64,000 bases of DNA from KBS-96 sp964247975 (lineage in GTDB: Bacteria; Acidobacteriota; Terriglobia; Bryobacterales; Bryobacteraceae). The position numbers and the translations under genes are program-made. This document shows positions 34,946-43,527 of the stretch, piece after piece; position 1 is the stretch's first letter, and every line of letters begins with the position of its first letter. Location of the stretch: positions 1 to 64,000 of the forward strand of contig CAXTWH010000009.1 of NCBI GenBank assembly GCA_964247975.1, read 5' to 3'. The notes beneath the pieces were generated by a model. That model was given only the letters and a program-made list of their open reading frames with translations. It made no database searches and had not been told where the DNA came from.

Positions 34946-35188
34946 AGTGGCGCGAATGCCGGGATCACAGGGGCGAGGCGGATAGGAAAGGAGAGCAGAA
35001 CAGAACCTCCTTTGGCCGGGACGCTTTCAACCTACCGCTTCTTGGCCTCGCCCTGTTTCACAAATGGTCAAAGTCAAAGCTAAAAACATTGGTGAGTCAA
35101 CGCGCGTCCAGGTGCGTGAAGAACTGTTCGCCGGCAGTGGCAATGCCTAGAGCGTACTTAAATCGCTAAGTGCGGATAGAAAACCGTA

Positions 35189-35641
35189 TCATCCTCCAAA
35201 CAGGCGAGCATCGTAATGGTGGGTACTTACACTGAGAATGCTTATGCGCACAGCATCGCTATGTCGCGGATTCAGCAGCCAGTTCCAGGTCTCGGGCATA
35301 ATAGCGGACGGAATCCGCAGCAATGCCGTGTTGCCTTTGGTCAGCCATTCATCTCCGATGCTTCTTGTAACTAAAGGCTGAATTCTCCAATCTTTCGGAA
35401 GTGTGACCAGCTCAACCGTGTGGAAAAGAATTGCGCTATCGACTTCCACTTTCAAAAGCTTGTAAGTGGTTGGAAGATCATCTTCTTCGATCTCAAGGTG
35501 GACCAAAATCTCCAGCATGGCTGCGGATGGTGTTTCCGCCAGGTATACGATAGGATGCCCTCGCGTGTGCCAACGGGCTGAGCCACGAAGTCCGCCAATG
35601 CCGTGCAGGTCAGCATGGTTGCTGATGCGCCAGACAATCAT
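35189..35641 (-). CDS. RES-domain toxin (NAD+-consuming), type II TA
   Basis: 150 residues. RES family signature: WRISN and GGLRGSARWHTRGHPIVYLAET near the N-terminus with the conserved Arg, Tyr and Glu residues, then AMLEILVHLE and the WLLNPRHSDAVRI C-terminal segment. RES toxins deplete NAD+ by an ADP-ribosyltransferase-like fold. It starts inside the stop of the upstream antitoxin gene (TGATG), the standard antitoxin-first order of Xre-RES pairs. The C-terminus appears complete. Confidence 0.92.
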   Translation of the reverse strand: MIVWRISNHADLHGIGGLRGSARWHTRGHPIVYLAETPSAAMLEILVHLEIEEDDLPTTYKLLKVEVDSAILFHTVELVTLPKDWRIQPLVTRSIGDEWLTKGNTALLRIPSAIMPETWNWLLNPRHSDAVRISILSVSTHHYDARLFGG

Positions 35642-36057
35642 CAGGCGAACATTCCCTCGTCAACCTGAATCAGTTCCTCCTCTACCAGCCGTGCGCCTGC
35701 TTCCGTTCGTAACATCGCCATGGGAGCCTGACCATCAAACCGTTTTTTTGGCTTACGCATCCAGGAGAGTGCTTTCGCTAAGTCTCCGAAAGCTACTTCC
35801 GCAAACGCCAGAATGCGGGCGGCGCGGGCAGCCTTGTCCGACTCATCTAAAGAAAGCCGCATGGCTTTAGCTTTCCGGTGCTTCAGGGTTCTGGCCGGAA
35901 TCACAATTTTGTGGAACTCGTCAGCCGTCATGCCGCGAGCAACGAAGAATTTCGCTACGCCATTAGGCAGCCCTTGGTGCACTAACTTTGTCACGTCGAG
36001 TTCGGAACGAATCGGCTGCCCTAACCAGTGCCCCATCTGTTGAGCTGTGTTAAACAT
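35641..36057 (-). CDS. Xre/MbcA/ParS-type antitoxin
   Basis: 138 residues. An N-terminal helix-turn-helix-like region (KLVHQGLPNGVAKFFVARGM; ARTLKHRKAKAMRLSLDES) and the C-terminal toxin-binding DUF2384 domain (ARILAFAEVAFGDLAKALSWM; PMAMLRTEAGARLVEEELIQ). It neutralises the RES toxin by capping its active site and probably autoregulates the operon. The start overlaps the divergent tssG remnant region, so the pair was probably inserted next to, or used the promoter region of, an older locus. Confidence 0.92.
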   Translation of the reverse strand: MFNTAQQMGHWLGQPIRSELDVTKLVHQGLPNGVAKFFVARGMTADEFHKIVIPARTLKHRKAKAMRLSLDESDKAARAARILAFAEVAFGDLAKALSWMRKPKKRFDGQAPMAMLRTEAGARLVEEELIQVDEGMFA

Positions 36058-36080
36058 ACACCCCTCTTAAGACATTATGC

Positions 36081-36278
36081 CATTATTTCAGCGGCAAAAT
36101 GGCCTTTAGCCGCCAGTATGATTTTGAGCTTCAATTGGTACTTGACCGCGACCAGGTTCCTGAACTCGAATTGGGCACTGAGCTGCCACTCGGCTTGTGC
36201 TCTTGGCTTAAAACAAAGGAGTTCGAACATCATCCTGATGATGCGATTTTACCTATGGGGCAACAGTTATGCGTGTGA
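36081..36278 (+). pseudogene. tssG: tssG 3' remnant (type VI secretion baseplate)
   Basis: The frame ending at TGA 36278 reads SRQYDFELQLVLDRDQVPEL, then LGLCSWLKTKEFEHHPDDAI. This resembles the C-terminal segment of TssG/VasB/ImpH ('YDFELQLVL...V....LG...WL....DDAVL'). Only ~65 residues remain of ~330; upstream lies the antitoxin gene on the other strand. Its stop overlaps the ATG of the tssH fragment by ten bases, as in intact tssG-tssH pairs. Confidence 0.6.
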
Positions 36279-36722
36279 ACTTGAAATCTTTAATCGGGCG
36301 TTTGGACGAAGAAACGCGCAAAGCTTTGGAAGCGGCGGCTGGGCTCTGCCTGTCGCGCACGCACTATGACGTTGAGATCGAGCACTATCTTGAGATCGAG
36401 CACTATTGGATGAGGCTGCTCGATGCAACGGCCGGAGATCGGGACAGACGCGCTGCGAAGCAGCCTGCGCGCGATGCCTGCCAAATCGGAAGACAATAAC
36501 AGCCCTGAACATTCGAGGAAGGAAGGCAAGACTTCCAACCTCAATCAATACACCGTTAATCTCACCGAGCGTGCTCGCCAAGGCAAAATTGACTCGGTAC
36601 TGGGCCGTGACTTCGAGGTGCGCCAAATCGTCGATATTCTAACGCGCCGTCGGCAAAACAATCCGATCCTGGTCGGCGAGGCTGGTGTCGTTAAAACAGC
36701 GGTGTTGGAAGGCTTTGCTTTG
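36269..36722 (+). pseudogene. tssH: tssH/clpV remnant (type VI secretion AAA+ ATPase)
   Basis: ATG 36269 starts NLKSLIGRLDEETRKALEAA, then AGLCLSRTHYDVEIEHYL: the ClpV N-terminus. An 18-bp tandem duplication (36372-36406) repeats EIEHYL. After LLDAT the N-domain (~110-130 residues) is deleted and the frame shifts; homology resumes as PEIGTDALRSSLRAMPA, YTVNLTERARQGKIDSVLGR, and DILTRRRQNNPILVGEAG. The Walker A reads GEAGVVKT instead of GEAGVGKT, and homology stops a few residues later (EGFAL). A dead relic of a ~880-residue ATPase. Confidence 0.8.
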
Positions 36723-36736
36723 GGAAGAAATCGATC

Positions 36737-37213
36737 CTAACGACCGAGATGATTTCCAGCAGCCATTCCGCCAGATTCCTCTGTGCGTCTGTTGTGCTTT
36801 CCTTTAGCTGTTGCGTGGATGCGGTTGATAGCAATGGTTTCTTTGTTCTTTGCAGCCCACAGGTGGAGAGGCACCAGCGCCCCGCGTAAGGTTTCACCGA
36901 GCTGTGTCAACTCATAGTCAACGCGCGGTGGCACAGAAGGAAACAGAGTGCGTGTGACGATACCGTCCGTTTCCAATCGTTTGAGAGTCAGCGTAAGCAT
37001 TCGTTGCGAGATGCCGCTGACACGGCGCTGTATTTCGTTGTAGCGCAGTGAACCTTTAGACAGCGCCCCAACAACCATGATGGTCCATTTGTCCCCAACA
37101 CTGGCCAGCACATCGGCGAGAACTTTGCAGTCCGTAGCCGACAGGGAGCTTTCAGGAACAGAAATGTTCGTTTCACTCAAAAAAGTGCCTCCTTGTGCAG
37201 CTTTCTCATACAT
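36737..37213 (-). CDS. HxlR-family winged-helix transcriptional regulator
   Basis: 158 residues. HxlR core: VLASVGDKWTIMVVGALSKG, LRYNEIQRRVSGISQRMLTL and the wing RVDYELTQLGETL. These dimeric regulators sense electrophiles, often through a conserved Cys early in the domain; here Cys is in ATDCKVLADVL, matching the sensor Cys of YodB/CatR-like proteins. Divergent from azoR with a dyad operator-like site between. It likely represses azoR and the VOC gene until a quinone or diamide modifies it. Confidence 0.9.
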   Translation of the reverse strand: MYEKAAQGGTFLSETNISVPESSLSATDCKVLADVLASVGDKWTIMVVGALSKGSLRYNEIQRRVSGISQRMLTLTLKRLETDGIVTRTLFPSVPPRVDYELTQLGETLRGALVPLHLWAAKNKETIAINRIHATAKGKHNRRTEESGGMAAGNHLGR

Positions 37214-37221
37214 CTTATACT

Positions 37222-37247
37222 AGCGCTACGAACTAATTGTTCGCGCT
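37222..37247. promoter_or_regulatory. Dyad operator between the HxlR and azoreductase genes
   Basis: AGCG-cta-CGAAC-taatt-GTTCG-CGCT: two inverted arms (CGAAC/GTTCG extended by AGCG/CGCT with a 3-base bulge) centred on an AT core. It lies in the 79-base divergent intergenic region, close to a TTATACT sequence, and is the natural binding site for the adjacent regulator. Confidence 0.55.
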
Positions 37248-37292
37248 GTTTTCTTCCGGGAATGGACGCGACAACTAACGAAAGGACAAACC

Positions 37293-37910
37293 ATGCCGAA
37301 GCTTTTGGTTGTTGAGGCAAGCCCGCGCGGAGAGTACTCGATCTCCCGCAATTTAACGACGAAGTTTGTAGAAGAATGGAAGACCGCGCACCCGGGCGGG
37401 GAAGTTATCGAACGCGATCTTGCAAAGATCGATCTACCTTACGTAAATTTGCCTTGGTTGGGCGCGAGCTTGACTCCGCTTGAAAAGCACACTCCAGAGA
37501 TGAAGCATGTGCTTCGGGTGTCCAACGAGCTTGTCGCCGAACTGCTGAGCGCGGATCACATCGCGATCAGCACCCCGGTTTACAACTACAACATTCCCGC
37601 CAACCTGAAGTCTTACGTGGACCACATTGTACGCAAGGGGCTCACGTTGGGCCTGACCGGCGAGGGATTAGTCCAGGGCAAAAAATGTACGGTCCTGATG
37701 GCTTCAGGCGGTGTCTATACGGAAGGCTCGCCGATCCGGGATCGGGACATCGCAACGATGTACCTGCGTCTGATTCTTAAGGTCATTGGAATCGAGGATG
37801 TCACGGTCATTGCCGCCGGTGGAAGCAAGGTCGTTGACCTTGGAGAAAAATCGCGAGTTGAGTTTCTCCGGAGGTTTGAACCAGCAGTCACCTCTGCCGC
37901 ACAGTCGTAA
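37293..37910 (+). CDS. azoR: FMN-dependent NADH-azoreductase
   Basis: 205 residues, flavodoxin-like fold. Two-electron reductase of quinones and azo compounds using FMN and NADH. N-terminal phosphate loop ASPRGEYSISRNLT, FMN-contact motif TPVYNYNIPANLKSYVDHI, and the ASGGVY loop. ATG 37293 is preceded by AAAGGA. With the divergent HxlR regulator and the VOC dioxygenase downstream (63 bases) it looks like a quinone/electrophile detoxification unit. Confidence 0.93.
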   Translation: MPKLLVVEASPRGEYSISRNLTTKFVEEWKTAHPGGEVIERDLAKIDLPYVNLPWLGASLTPLEKHTPEMKHVLRVSNELVAELLSADHIAISTPVYNYNIPANLKSYVDHIVRKGLTLGLTGEGLVQGKKCTVLMASGGVYTEGSPIRDRDIATMYLRLILKVIGIEDVTVIAAGGSKVVDLGEKSRVEFLRRFEPAVTSAAQS

Positions 37911-37973
37911 TGTGCAGGCCCGACCAAAGCGCTGAAGGGACTGTTTATAAATAACATTGTAAAGAATAGAACC

Positions 37974-38828
37974 ATGCACTCAACGCCTGCAGCACCATCG
38001 TTGCTCCCGGCAGCAACGAAGCTTGGGAAGATTGGCCTGATCGTGTCCAACCTTCAGCGCTCGCTGGAATTCTACTCGGGAGTGATCGGCCTGCAGATTT
38101 TGGCTCGAAGCGAAGGCTCCGTGCAGCTTGGCGTGGCCGTTGAGAACCGGATCTTGCTTGAACTGGAACAAAGAAAGGGTGTTCGTGCACTCACGGGCAA
38201 ACGCCTGGGGCTTTACCATTTCGCTCTGCTGTTGCCTTACCGCGCAGACCTGAGCAGTTTTGCTGAACACCTTCAAGCTTTAGGGGTGCGAGCCGGGATG
38301 AGTGACCACTTGGTGAGCGAGTCTTTCTATCTGGAAGATCCGGATGGCCTCACAATTGAAGTGTGCGCAGACCGAAACCGGACAGAGTGGGTGTGGCACG
38401 CCGGCGAAATCGCCGTCGCCACGCAGCCGCTGAATCTGCGCAAGCTTCTGAATTTGCCGCACCAAGCGTGGGCAGGAATTCCGCGCGGCAGCATCATCGG
38501 CCACATCCACTTCTACATTGATGATGTTCACCGTGCTGAGCAGTTGTATCACCAAGGGATGGGAATGCACGTTCGTTCCCGCGGACTTCCGGGGGTGCTG
38601 TTCCTCGCGGCAGGCGATTATCACCACCACATCGGTCTGAACACATGGGCAGGAAACATTGCAGCGGCTTCCGAAACGGACGCACGACTGTCGGTCTGGG
38701 AACTTCAAGTGCCACAAACAGACCTGATTGCCACGAGCGGCAGGATGCTGTCAAGCGGCTGGCGGCTCTTGGATAACGCAACCTTTGTGGACCGCTGGAG
38801 CATTGCCGTACGGTTGGTTGCTGCTTAA
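37974..38828 (+). CDS. VOC-family ring-cleavage dioxygenase (CatE-like)
   Basis: 284 residues made of two vicinal-oxygen-chelate modules: module 1 (KIGLIVSNLQRSLEFYSGVIG ... FYLEDPDGLTIEV) and module 2 (IIGHIHFYIDDVHRAEQLYH ... DYHHHIGLNTWAG). The metal-binding His in module 2 (GHIHFYI), the His in HHHIGLN and a Glu in SVWELQ fit an extradiol-type dioxygenase, as in Bacillus CatE (catechol-2,3-dioxygenase). Probably in the azoR unit; would open catechols formed from quinones. Confidence 0.85.
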   Translation: MHSTPAAPSLLPAATKLGKIGLIVSNLQRSLEFYSGVIGLQILARSEGSVQLGVAVENRILLELEQRKGVRALTGKRLGLYHFALLLPYRADLSSFAEHLQALGVRAGMSDHLVSESFYLEDPDGLTIEVCADRNRTEWVWHAGEIAVATQPLNLRKLLNLPHQAWAGIPRGSIIGHIHFYIDDVHRAEQLYHQGMGMHVRSRGLPGVLFLAAGDYHHHIGLNTWAGNIAAASETDARLSVWELQVPQTDLIATSGRMLSSGWRLLDNATFVDRWSIAVRLVAA

Positions 38829-39027
38829 TATGTTTTGTATGTAACCGTGGCGTTGAGGACCATAGGGCGTAATGGGCATATCCATTCTCCTTTGTTTGAA
38901 CTCAGCCAAACCTCCTTTGTTTCCCTCCAGAATCGCTGACTTTATGCGTCACAGTTTGTAGATCATGCACTAGGGTGGCCGCGTTCATCCCAGTCATTTC
39001 GTGCACTCTACTCACCGGAAGCATTTG

Positions 39028-40299
39028 TTAATGACTGCTCAAGCGCCTATCCGCAAACGCTAAAAACTGGTCCCAGTCAAACGCCGTGACTTCATGTTTA
39101 CCGGTGCGGTAATGATAGCCGATTGTTTGCATAATCGGTTTGTTCAGCGCTGGCATCTGGTCCGTGCCTAAATCTTTGGCTCCTAATAGCCGATAAACCG
39201 GCCCTGCCGCCACGCACGCCAGAAACTCGCCTTTGGGGTCTGCCCATCGGTCCTCTTCCGCGCCCGTAATGTAGATGGGCCGCGGCGCGCTCAACGCAAT
39301 TAACTCATGTGCATCTACCGGCAACTGGTCCGCATGTCCGGCGTATTTCTGAAAATTCAGGTCAAACCAATACGGAAACGCGCCCACCAGATTTTGTATC
39401 GTCTCGCCGTAACTACGCCGGGCCAGGGAAGCGCCGCCTTCGCCGGAACAACTGGCCAGCACCATCGCAAACCGCTCGTCGTTTGCGCCCGCCCAAAGCA
39501 CTGCCTTGCCAAGCCGCGAATGTCCCATCACCGCGACCCGCTTAGCGTCAATACTGCTTTCCTTTTCCAGATAATCCATTGCCCGGCTTAAGCCATAGGA
39601 CCATGCTCCGATCGCGCCCCAGCCTCCCGTGGCCGGTTCTGTTTCTTTGGTTGTAGATAAAACAGCGCGAACACTATGCGCGTACCCGCCCTTGAAGTCC
39701 GGCTCAATGTCCTGGTAACAGAGCGTTGCAAACGCGTATCCGCGAGCCAGAATCTTCTCCACCTGAAAATTTGTTTCGTGGCCCCGCGATGCTTCCGTTG
39801 CCTGCTGCGGCTCGTGCGTTTTTGGGTTCCAGATCGTTGCTAGCTTCACGCCAGGGTCCGCGATCACCGCTTGGTTGCCCATGAAGTTCAAAGCCAAAAT
39901 CGCCGGAACCGGCTGCTTGCTTCCTGCTGGAAGGTAAAGCAGAACATCTTCTTTCGGCCCATTCTTCTCCGTTGTCAGGTAAACCGTAATCTGCTTGCGA
40001 ATTGCTTTGCCGCCAAGCGCGTGTTCATCAACGTCAAAGATTTCGTATTTGGTTTCTTTCGGAGCCTGCGGGCTATGGCCGTACACATTTGTGGCAAACA
40101 ATTCCAGAATTTCAGGACGCCGCCGCGTTGTCCATTCTTTGGCGCTGCGAACACGCTGGCCGTTGTTCATCACCAGCGGATCAGGCAGCGTGTAAGTCCC
40201 CACCTTCGACTCATCATAATTTCCGGGCGGTGACTGCGCCCATGCCGTTAATAGAAACAGCGCCATCAACAGAACGGAAAAACTTATTGAAGTTTTCAC
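39028..40299 (-). CDS. CE15-like glucuronoyl esterase (secreted alpha/beta hydrolase)
   Basis: 423 residues from GTG 40299, giving a signal peptide (MKTSISFSVLLMALFLLTAW); a TTG at 40305 is also possible. Catalytic Ser in AVMGHSRLGKAVLWAG (GxSRxGK, as in CE15), acidic residue in SCSGEGGASL, and catalytic His in GYHYRTGKHEV. CE15 enzymes cleave the ester between lignin and 4-O-methylglucuronate on xylan. A hexuronate-type MFS gene ends 10 bases upstream, which fits uptake of the released acid sugar. A generic dienelactone-hydrolase fold is the fallback. Confidence 0.83.
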   Translation of the reverse strand: MKTSISFSVLLMALFLLTAWAQSPPGNYDESKVGTYTLPDPLVMNNGQRVRSAKEWTTRRRPEILELFATNVYGHSPQAPKETKYEIFDVDEHALGGKAIRKQITVYLTTEKNGPKEDVLLYLPAGSKQPVPAILALNFMGNQAVIADPGVKLATIWNPKTHEPQQATEASRGHETNFQVEKILARGYAFATLCYQDIEPDFKGGYAHSVRAVLSTTKETEPATGGWGAIGAWSYGLSRAMDYLEKESSIDAKRVAVMGHSRLGKAVLWAGANDERFAMVLASCSGEGGASLARRSYGETIQNLVGAFPYWFDLNFQKYAGHADQLPVDAHELIALSAPRPIYITGAEEDRWADPKGEFLACVAAGPVYRLLGAKDLGTDQMPALNKPIMQTIGYHYRTGKHEVTAFDWDQFLAFADRRLSSH

Positions 40300-40309
40300 A
40301 GGCAATATC

Positions 40310-41599
40310 CTATTCTGTCTGCCGCTGAAACGTGGGCAGCAGCAACTGTATCACCAGCAGCGCCGCCAAATAAGCTGAACCAGCCGCAAAAAACAAAACG
40401 CCGTACGAGCCATGCGAAAAATCGAGCCATCGCCCGATTGCCGGCTGCGCCAGCATTCCTCCAATTGCGCCGCCGCATCCGCCCAGCCCCACAATGGAGC
40501 CGATCGCCGGTCGCGGAAAACAATCGGAAGTAATCGTATACAAATTGGCCGACCATCCCTGATGCGCTGCCGCCGCGATGCTGATTAAAGCTACGGTTGT
40601 CCACACGCTGCCCGCCGCTGCCGGCACCCCGATCACCGCTGTCACGCACAGAGCGCAGATCAGCATTGCTGTTTTTCTCGCCGTTCCGCTCGGCCAGCCG
40701 CGCTTTAATAAAAACGAAGACAACCATCCCCCGCCCACGGAACCCACATCTGCCGCCAGGTACACCGCAATCAAAGGTGGCCCTAAATGCAGCAGGTCAA
40801 GGTTGTACTTGGAATGCAGAAATCCCGGCAGCCAGAACAGATAAAACCACCACACCGGGTCCGTCAGGAATTTGCCCAGAATAAACGCCCAAGCCGCTCG
40901 CTTGCGCAACAAAGAAGCATATGGAATGGTTGCGCCCGATTGTTCCTGCGGATCGGAACGAATGAACCGCAGTTCTGCTGGAGTAATCCGCCGGTTCTGT
41001 TCCGGCTCCCGATAAAAGATTACCCACACAACTGCCCACAACAGGCTCAACGAACCGGTAAATAGAAACGCCGCGTGCCAGCCGAACCAGGCCGTGATCA
41101 CCGGAACGGTTAACGGCGCAATCACCGCCCCTATATTGGACCCGCTATTAAAAATTCCTGTTGCCAGCGCGCGTTCCCGCTGCGGAAACCAGTCAGCTAC
41201 TGTTTTAATCGCGGCAGGAAAATTCGCCGCTTCGCCTAACCCCAAAGCGATGCGCGCCAAACTGAACTGAACGGCACTGCCCGCCAGCGCATGGCTCATG
41301 GAAGCCAAACTCCAGAAAACCACTGCAACCGCATAACCTATCCGTAACCCCAACCAATCAACCAAACGTCCCGCTAAAGGCATCATCAGCGCATAACCCA
41401 ACTGAAACGCGGAATTAATTAATCCGTACTGAGTCTCGGTCCAGTGCAGGTCATGGGAAATCACCGGCTTCAAAATGCCGAGCACCATCCGGTCCATGTA
41501 GTTCACGGTGGTTGCGTAGAACAGCAAACCGCAGATGTGCCAGCGGAAGCGCGGAACTCTCGCGCTGGCTATGTCCGCCGTTGATTCAGCGATGTTCAA
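40310..41599 (-). CDS. MFS transporter, hexuronate (ExuT)-like
   Basis: 429 residues from TTG 41599, preferred because GGAGAG lies six bases upstream. About 12 helices; NYMDRMVLGILKPVI and LARIALGLGEAANFPAAIKTV are ACS-family signatures, and SDCFPRPAIGSIVGLGGCGG is shared with ExuT/GudP-type carriers. Likely imports glucuronate or galacturonate by proton symport. The start overlaps the end of the lytic transglycosylase gene by 14 bases and the esterase follows after 10 bases, so the three are one operon. Confidence 0.87.
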   Translation of the reverse strand: MNIAESTADIASARVPRFRWHICGLLFYATTVNYMDRMVLGILKPVISHDLHWTETQYGLINSAFQLGYALMMPLAGRLVDWLGLRIGYAVAVVFWSLASMSHALAGSAVQFSLARIALGLGEAANFPAAIKTVADWFPQRERALATGIFNSGSNIGAVIAPLTVPVITAWFGWHAAFLFTGSLSLLWAVVWVIFYREPEQNRRITPAELRFIRSDPQEQSGATIPYASLLRKRAAWAFILGKFLTDPVWWFYLFWLPGFLHSKYNLDLLHLGPPLIAVYLAADVGSVGGGWLSSFLLKRGWPSGTARKTAMLICALCVTAVIGVPAAAGSVWTTVALISIAAAAHQGWSANLYTITSDCFPRPAIGSIVGLGGCGGAIGGMLAQPAIGRWLDFSHGSYGVLFFAAGSAYLAALLVIQLLLPTFQRQTE

Positions 41600-42830
41600 C
41601 GGAACTCTCCGGTTCACTGTTGTTACTTGACAGCGGCTTCGGCTGAACATTCGCTTTGGCGGAAACATTCGTTTCTGTCAACAACTGCGAACTGGCCAGA
41701 AGGTTCAACTCCGCCGTGCATCCGATCACCCTCCGCGCGTAGCTGGCTACCATCTCCACGCCTTCCGCGTAATGTAAATTAGGCTGGCGCGTGGTTCCGT
41801 TGTACGCCCCGGCGGCCATCTCCAAATCGCCGCCGAACTGGTCAATCAAATCCCGCAGCAGCAGCCCCGCATATGTCGTCAGAACCTCTGGTTCCAGGTT
41901 TTCCATATCCAATTTTTGGGCCGGACGAAGCCGCTCGGGAAGCAATGCATAGTCGCGCTGATCAGCCAGAAACAGTTGCTGCGCGCGCCGCAGGGATTGT
42001 CGCGTAATCTGCCAGATTCCCATGGAACTGTTCAGCACCCATACCTTGTGCCTTTTGCGCTGCAATACAATATCGTCCCGTTCCGCGCGTTTCTTCCACA
42101 CGGCATTGTTCAGGTCGCCGGGCGCATCCAGAAAATTATTTTCCATCGCGCCAATCCCTAGCATCACATCCACTGGTATGCCGTAAAATTCGCTCACTAA
42201 GATAATGTCAGCCGCGAGTTGGTCGGCTTTCCCGTTGTCTGCCGGCGACAGCGCAGATTGAACTTCCTTCCAGCTTCTTGGATCGGTAGCGGATTTAAAG
42301 CGAATAAACTGCGCCACATAAGCCTGCAACTCCGCCGGAGCGATCTGTTGCAGATCCTGTGTGTTCGGATCTTGATAAACGTTGGTGAACACAACTGTTT
42401 CCTGCTGGTATCGCTGTAGCTTCGACCGGTTCACCCAGGCAAATTCAACGCTCGCCGCCAAATGCTTCGTTTGCAGGGAAGCCAGTTCCGTTACCCCGGC
42501 AATCAGATTATTCGGCAAACACACCAGAATGCGGTATAGCGGCTTCGGTGCTGCGCGATCCAAAATCAATAGCACCTGCCGGTTCTTTAACGGCTCCCGC
42601 CCGCGATAATAATCAAACATCAGCACCGCATCAAGCGCATTATCGAACTCCGCCAGCCTGCCGATCAAAAACTGCCCGTGCCACGAGATAACCGGGTTGT
42701 CGCCTGCGAACTCAATTCTTTCCAGTGTCCTCGGCTTGGGGATGTCAATCTGCCGGGGCCAGCAATGGTAAAACAGCGTAGCCGATAAGCCCGTTAAAAT
42801 CTCAGCCAAAGCAATGGAGAGAACTCGCAT
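41586..42830 (-). CDS. Lytic transglycosylase-like (SLT) protein
   Basis: 414 residues, with an N-terminal hydrophobic segment (LSIALAEILTGLSATLFYH) as anchor or signal. The SLT-like lysozyme domain (about 220-370) has the catalytic Glu in LGIGAMENNFLDAP, NSSMGIWQITRQSLR, and AAGAYNGTTRQP followed by YARRVIG. It would cleave peptidoglycan to 1,6-anhydro ends. N-terminal ~200 residues are of unknown fold. It is the first gene of the MFS-CE15 unit, an unexpected partner. Confidence 0.83.
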   Translation of the reverse strand: MRVLSIALAEILTGLSATLFYHCWPRQIDIPKPRTLERIEFAGDNPVISWHGQFLIGRLAEFDNALDAVLMFDYYRGREPLKNRQVLLILDRAAPKPLYRILVCLPNNLIAGVTELASLQTKHLAASVEFAWVNRSKLQRYQQETVVFTNVYQDPNTQDLQQIAPAELQAYVAQFIRFKSATDPRSWKEVQSALSPADNGKADQLAADIILVSEFYGIPVDVMLGIGAMENNFLDAPGDLNNAVWKKRAERDDIVLQRKRHKVWVLNSSMGIWQITRQSLRRAQQLFLADQRDYALLPERLRPAQKLDMENLEPEVLTTYAGLLLRDLIDQFGGDLEMAAGAYNGTTRQPNLHYAEGVEMVASYARRVIGCTAELNLLASSQLLTETNVSAKANVQPKPLSSNNSEPESSVEHR

Positions 42831-43013
42831 AAATCGCTTTCGTCTGTTTCTCGGCCCTTACATCCTGGGGCGCTCGATTTGATTTCCTTATACTCGGATA
42901 TCTAAAAATAATTACACAGTTACTATAATGAACTTTCTTAAGGAATTGCTAATCAGCAACTTTTATGGGTGTTTGGTCCTTCAACAGTGTTGCGTTGAGG
43001 AGTGATTCCGACT

Positions 43014-43291
43014 CTAAGCGTCCGGGCGAGGCCGCACTTCCCCGCGCATCGCGTCCAGCTTTTCCATGCGCGCTTTGCTCAAATCGTAGGCCGCCTGCAG
43101 GTTCATCCAGAACTCGGCGCTCATGCTGAAATAAAGACCCAACCGCAAAACAGTATCGGCGCCTACGCCGCGCCGCTCATGCACCAGGTTATCCACGCGG
43201 CTGACCGGCACATGCAGATCGAGCGCGAGCCGATTAGCTGATAAGCCCATCGGTTTCAAAACTCCTCGCGCAGCATTTCGCCGGGATGCAT
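43014..43291 (-). pseudogene. higA: HigA-type antitoxin, frameshifted
   Basis: From ATG 43291 the frame reads MHPGEMLREEF then TGA, while the next frame continues LKPMGLSANRLALDLHVPVS, and MSAEFWMNLQAAYDLSKARM. Joined, this is a textbook HigA (XRE antitoxin). A single missing T in the T-run at 43258-43261 (TTTT for TTTTT) breaks it between EEF and LKPMG. No higB toxin is upstream. It is either a real pseudogene, a slippage-rescued gene or an assembly error. Confidence 0.8.
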
Positions 43292-43527
43292 GGTCACGCG
43301 CTGCAAATCCCATCCCCTTCCGGGCGCTTACTTATTGATCCATCCTCCTTTAGTGGCAATCCGTGATCTCCCCATCCCGTACGCGTCCACCCCTGTGTTA
43401 TGCACACTGAATACCAACCACCTGACCGGTGCAGGACATCACATACTACTTCTGCAAACTGCTTAACATTAGTTTAGTGTTGTGGTCTCTCTGCCGTTGA
43501 AAAGTTGTGATACCATCCTTCCATCCA

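Noticed and set aside
34826..35083. Small plus-strand frames in the gap before the RES toxin
   Set aside because: No start signals or domains; the opposite strand carries transposase remains that explain part of the open reading.
36081..36740. Functional ClpB/ClpV ATPase
   Set aside because: Deletion, frame change, mutated Walker A and truncation exclude function.
42895..42935. TATAAT-like promoter on the plus strand
   Set aside because: No gene follows on that strand within 500 bases; AT-rich intergenic DNA gives such matches by chance.
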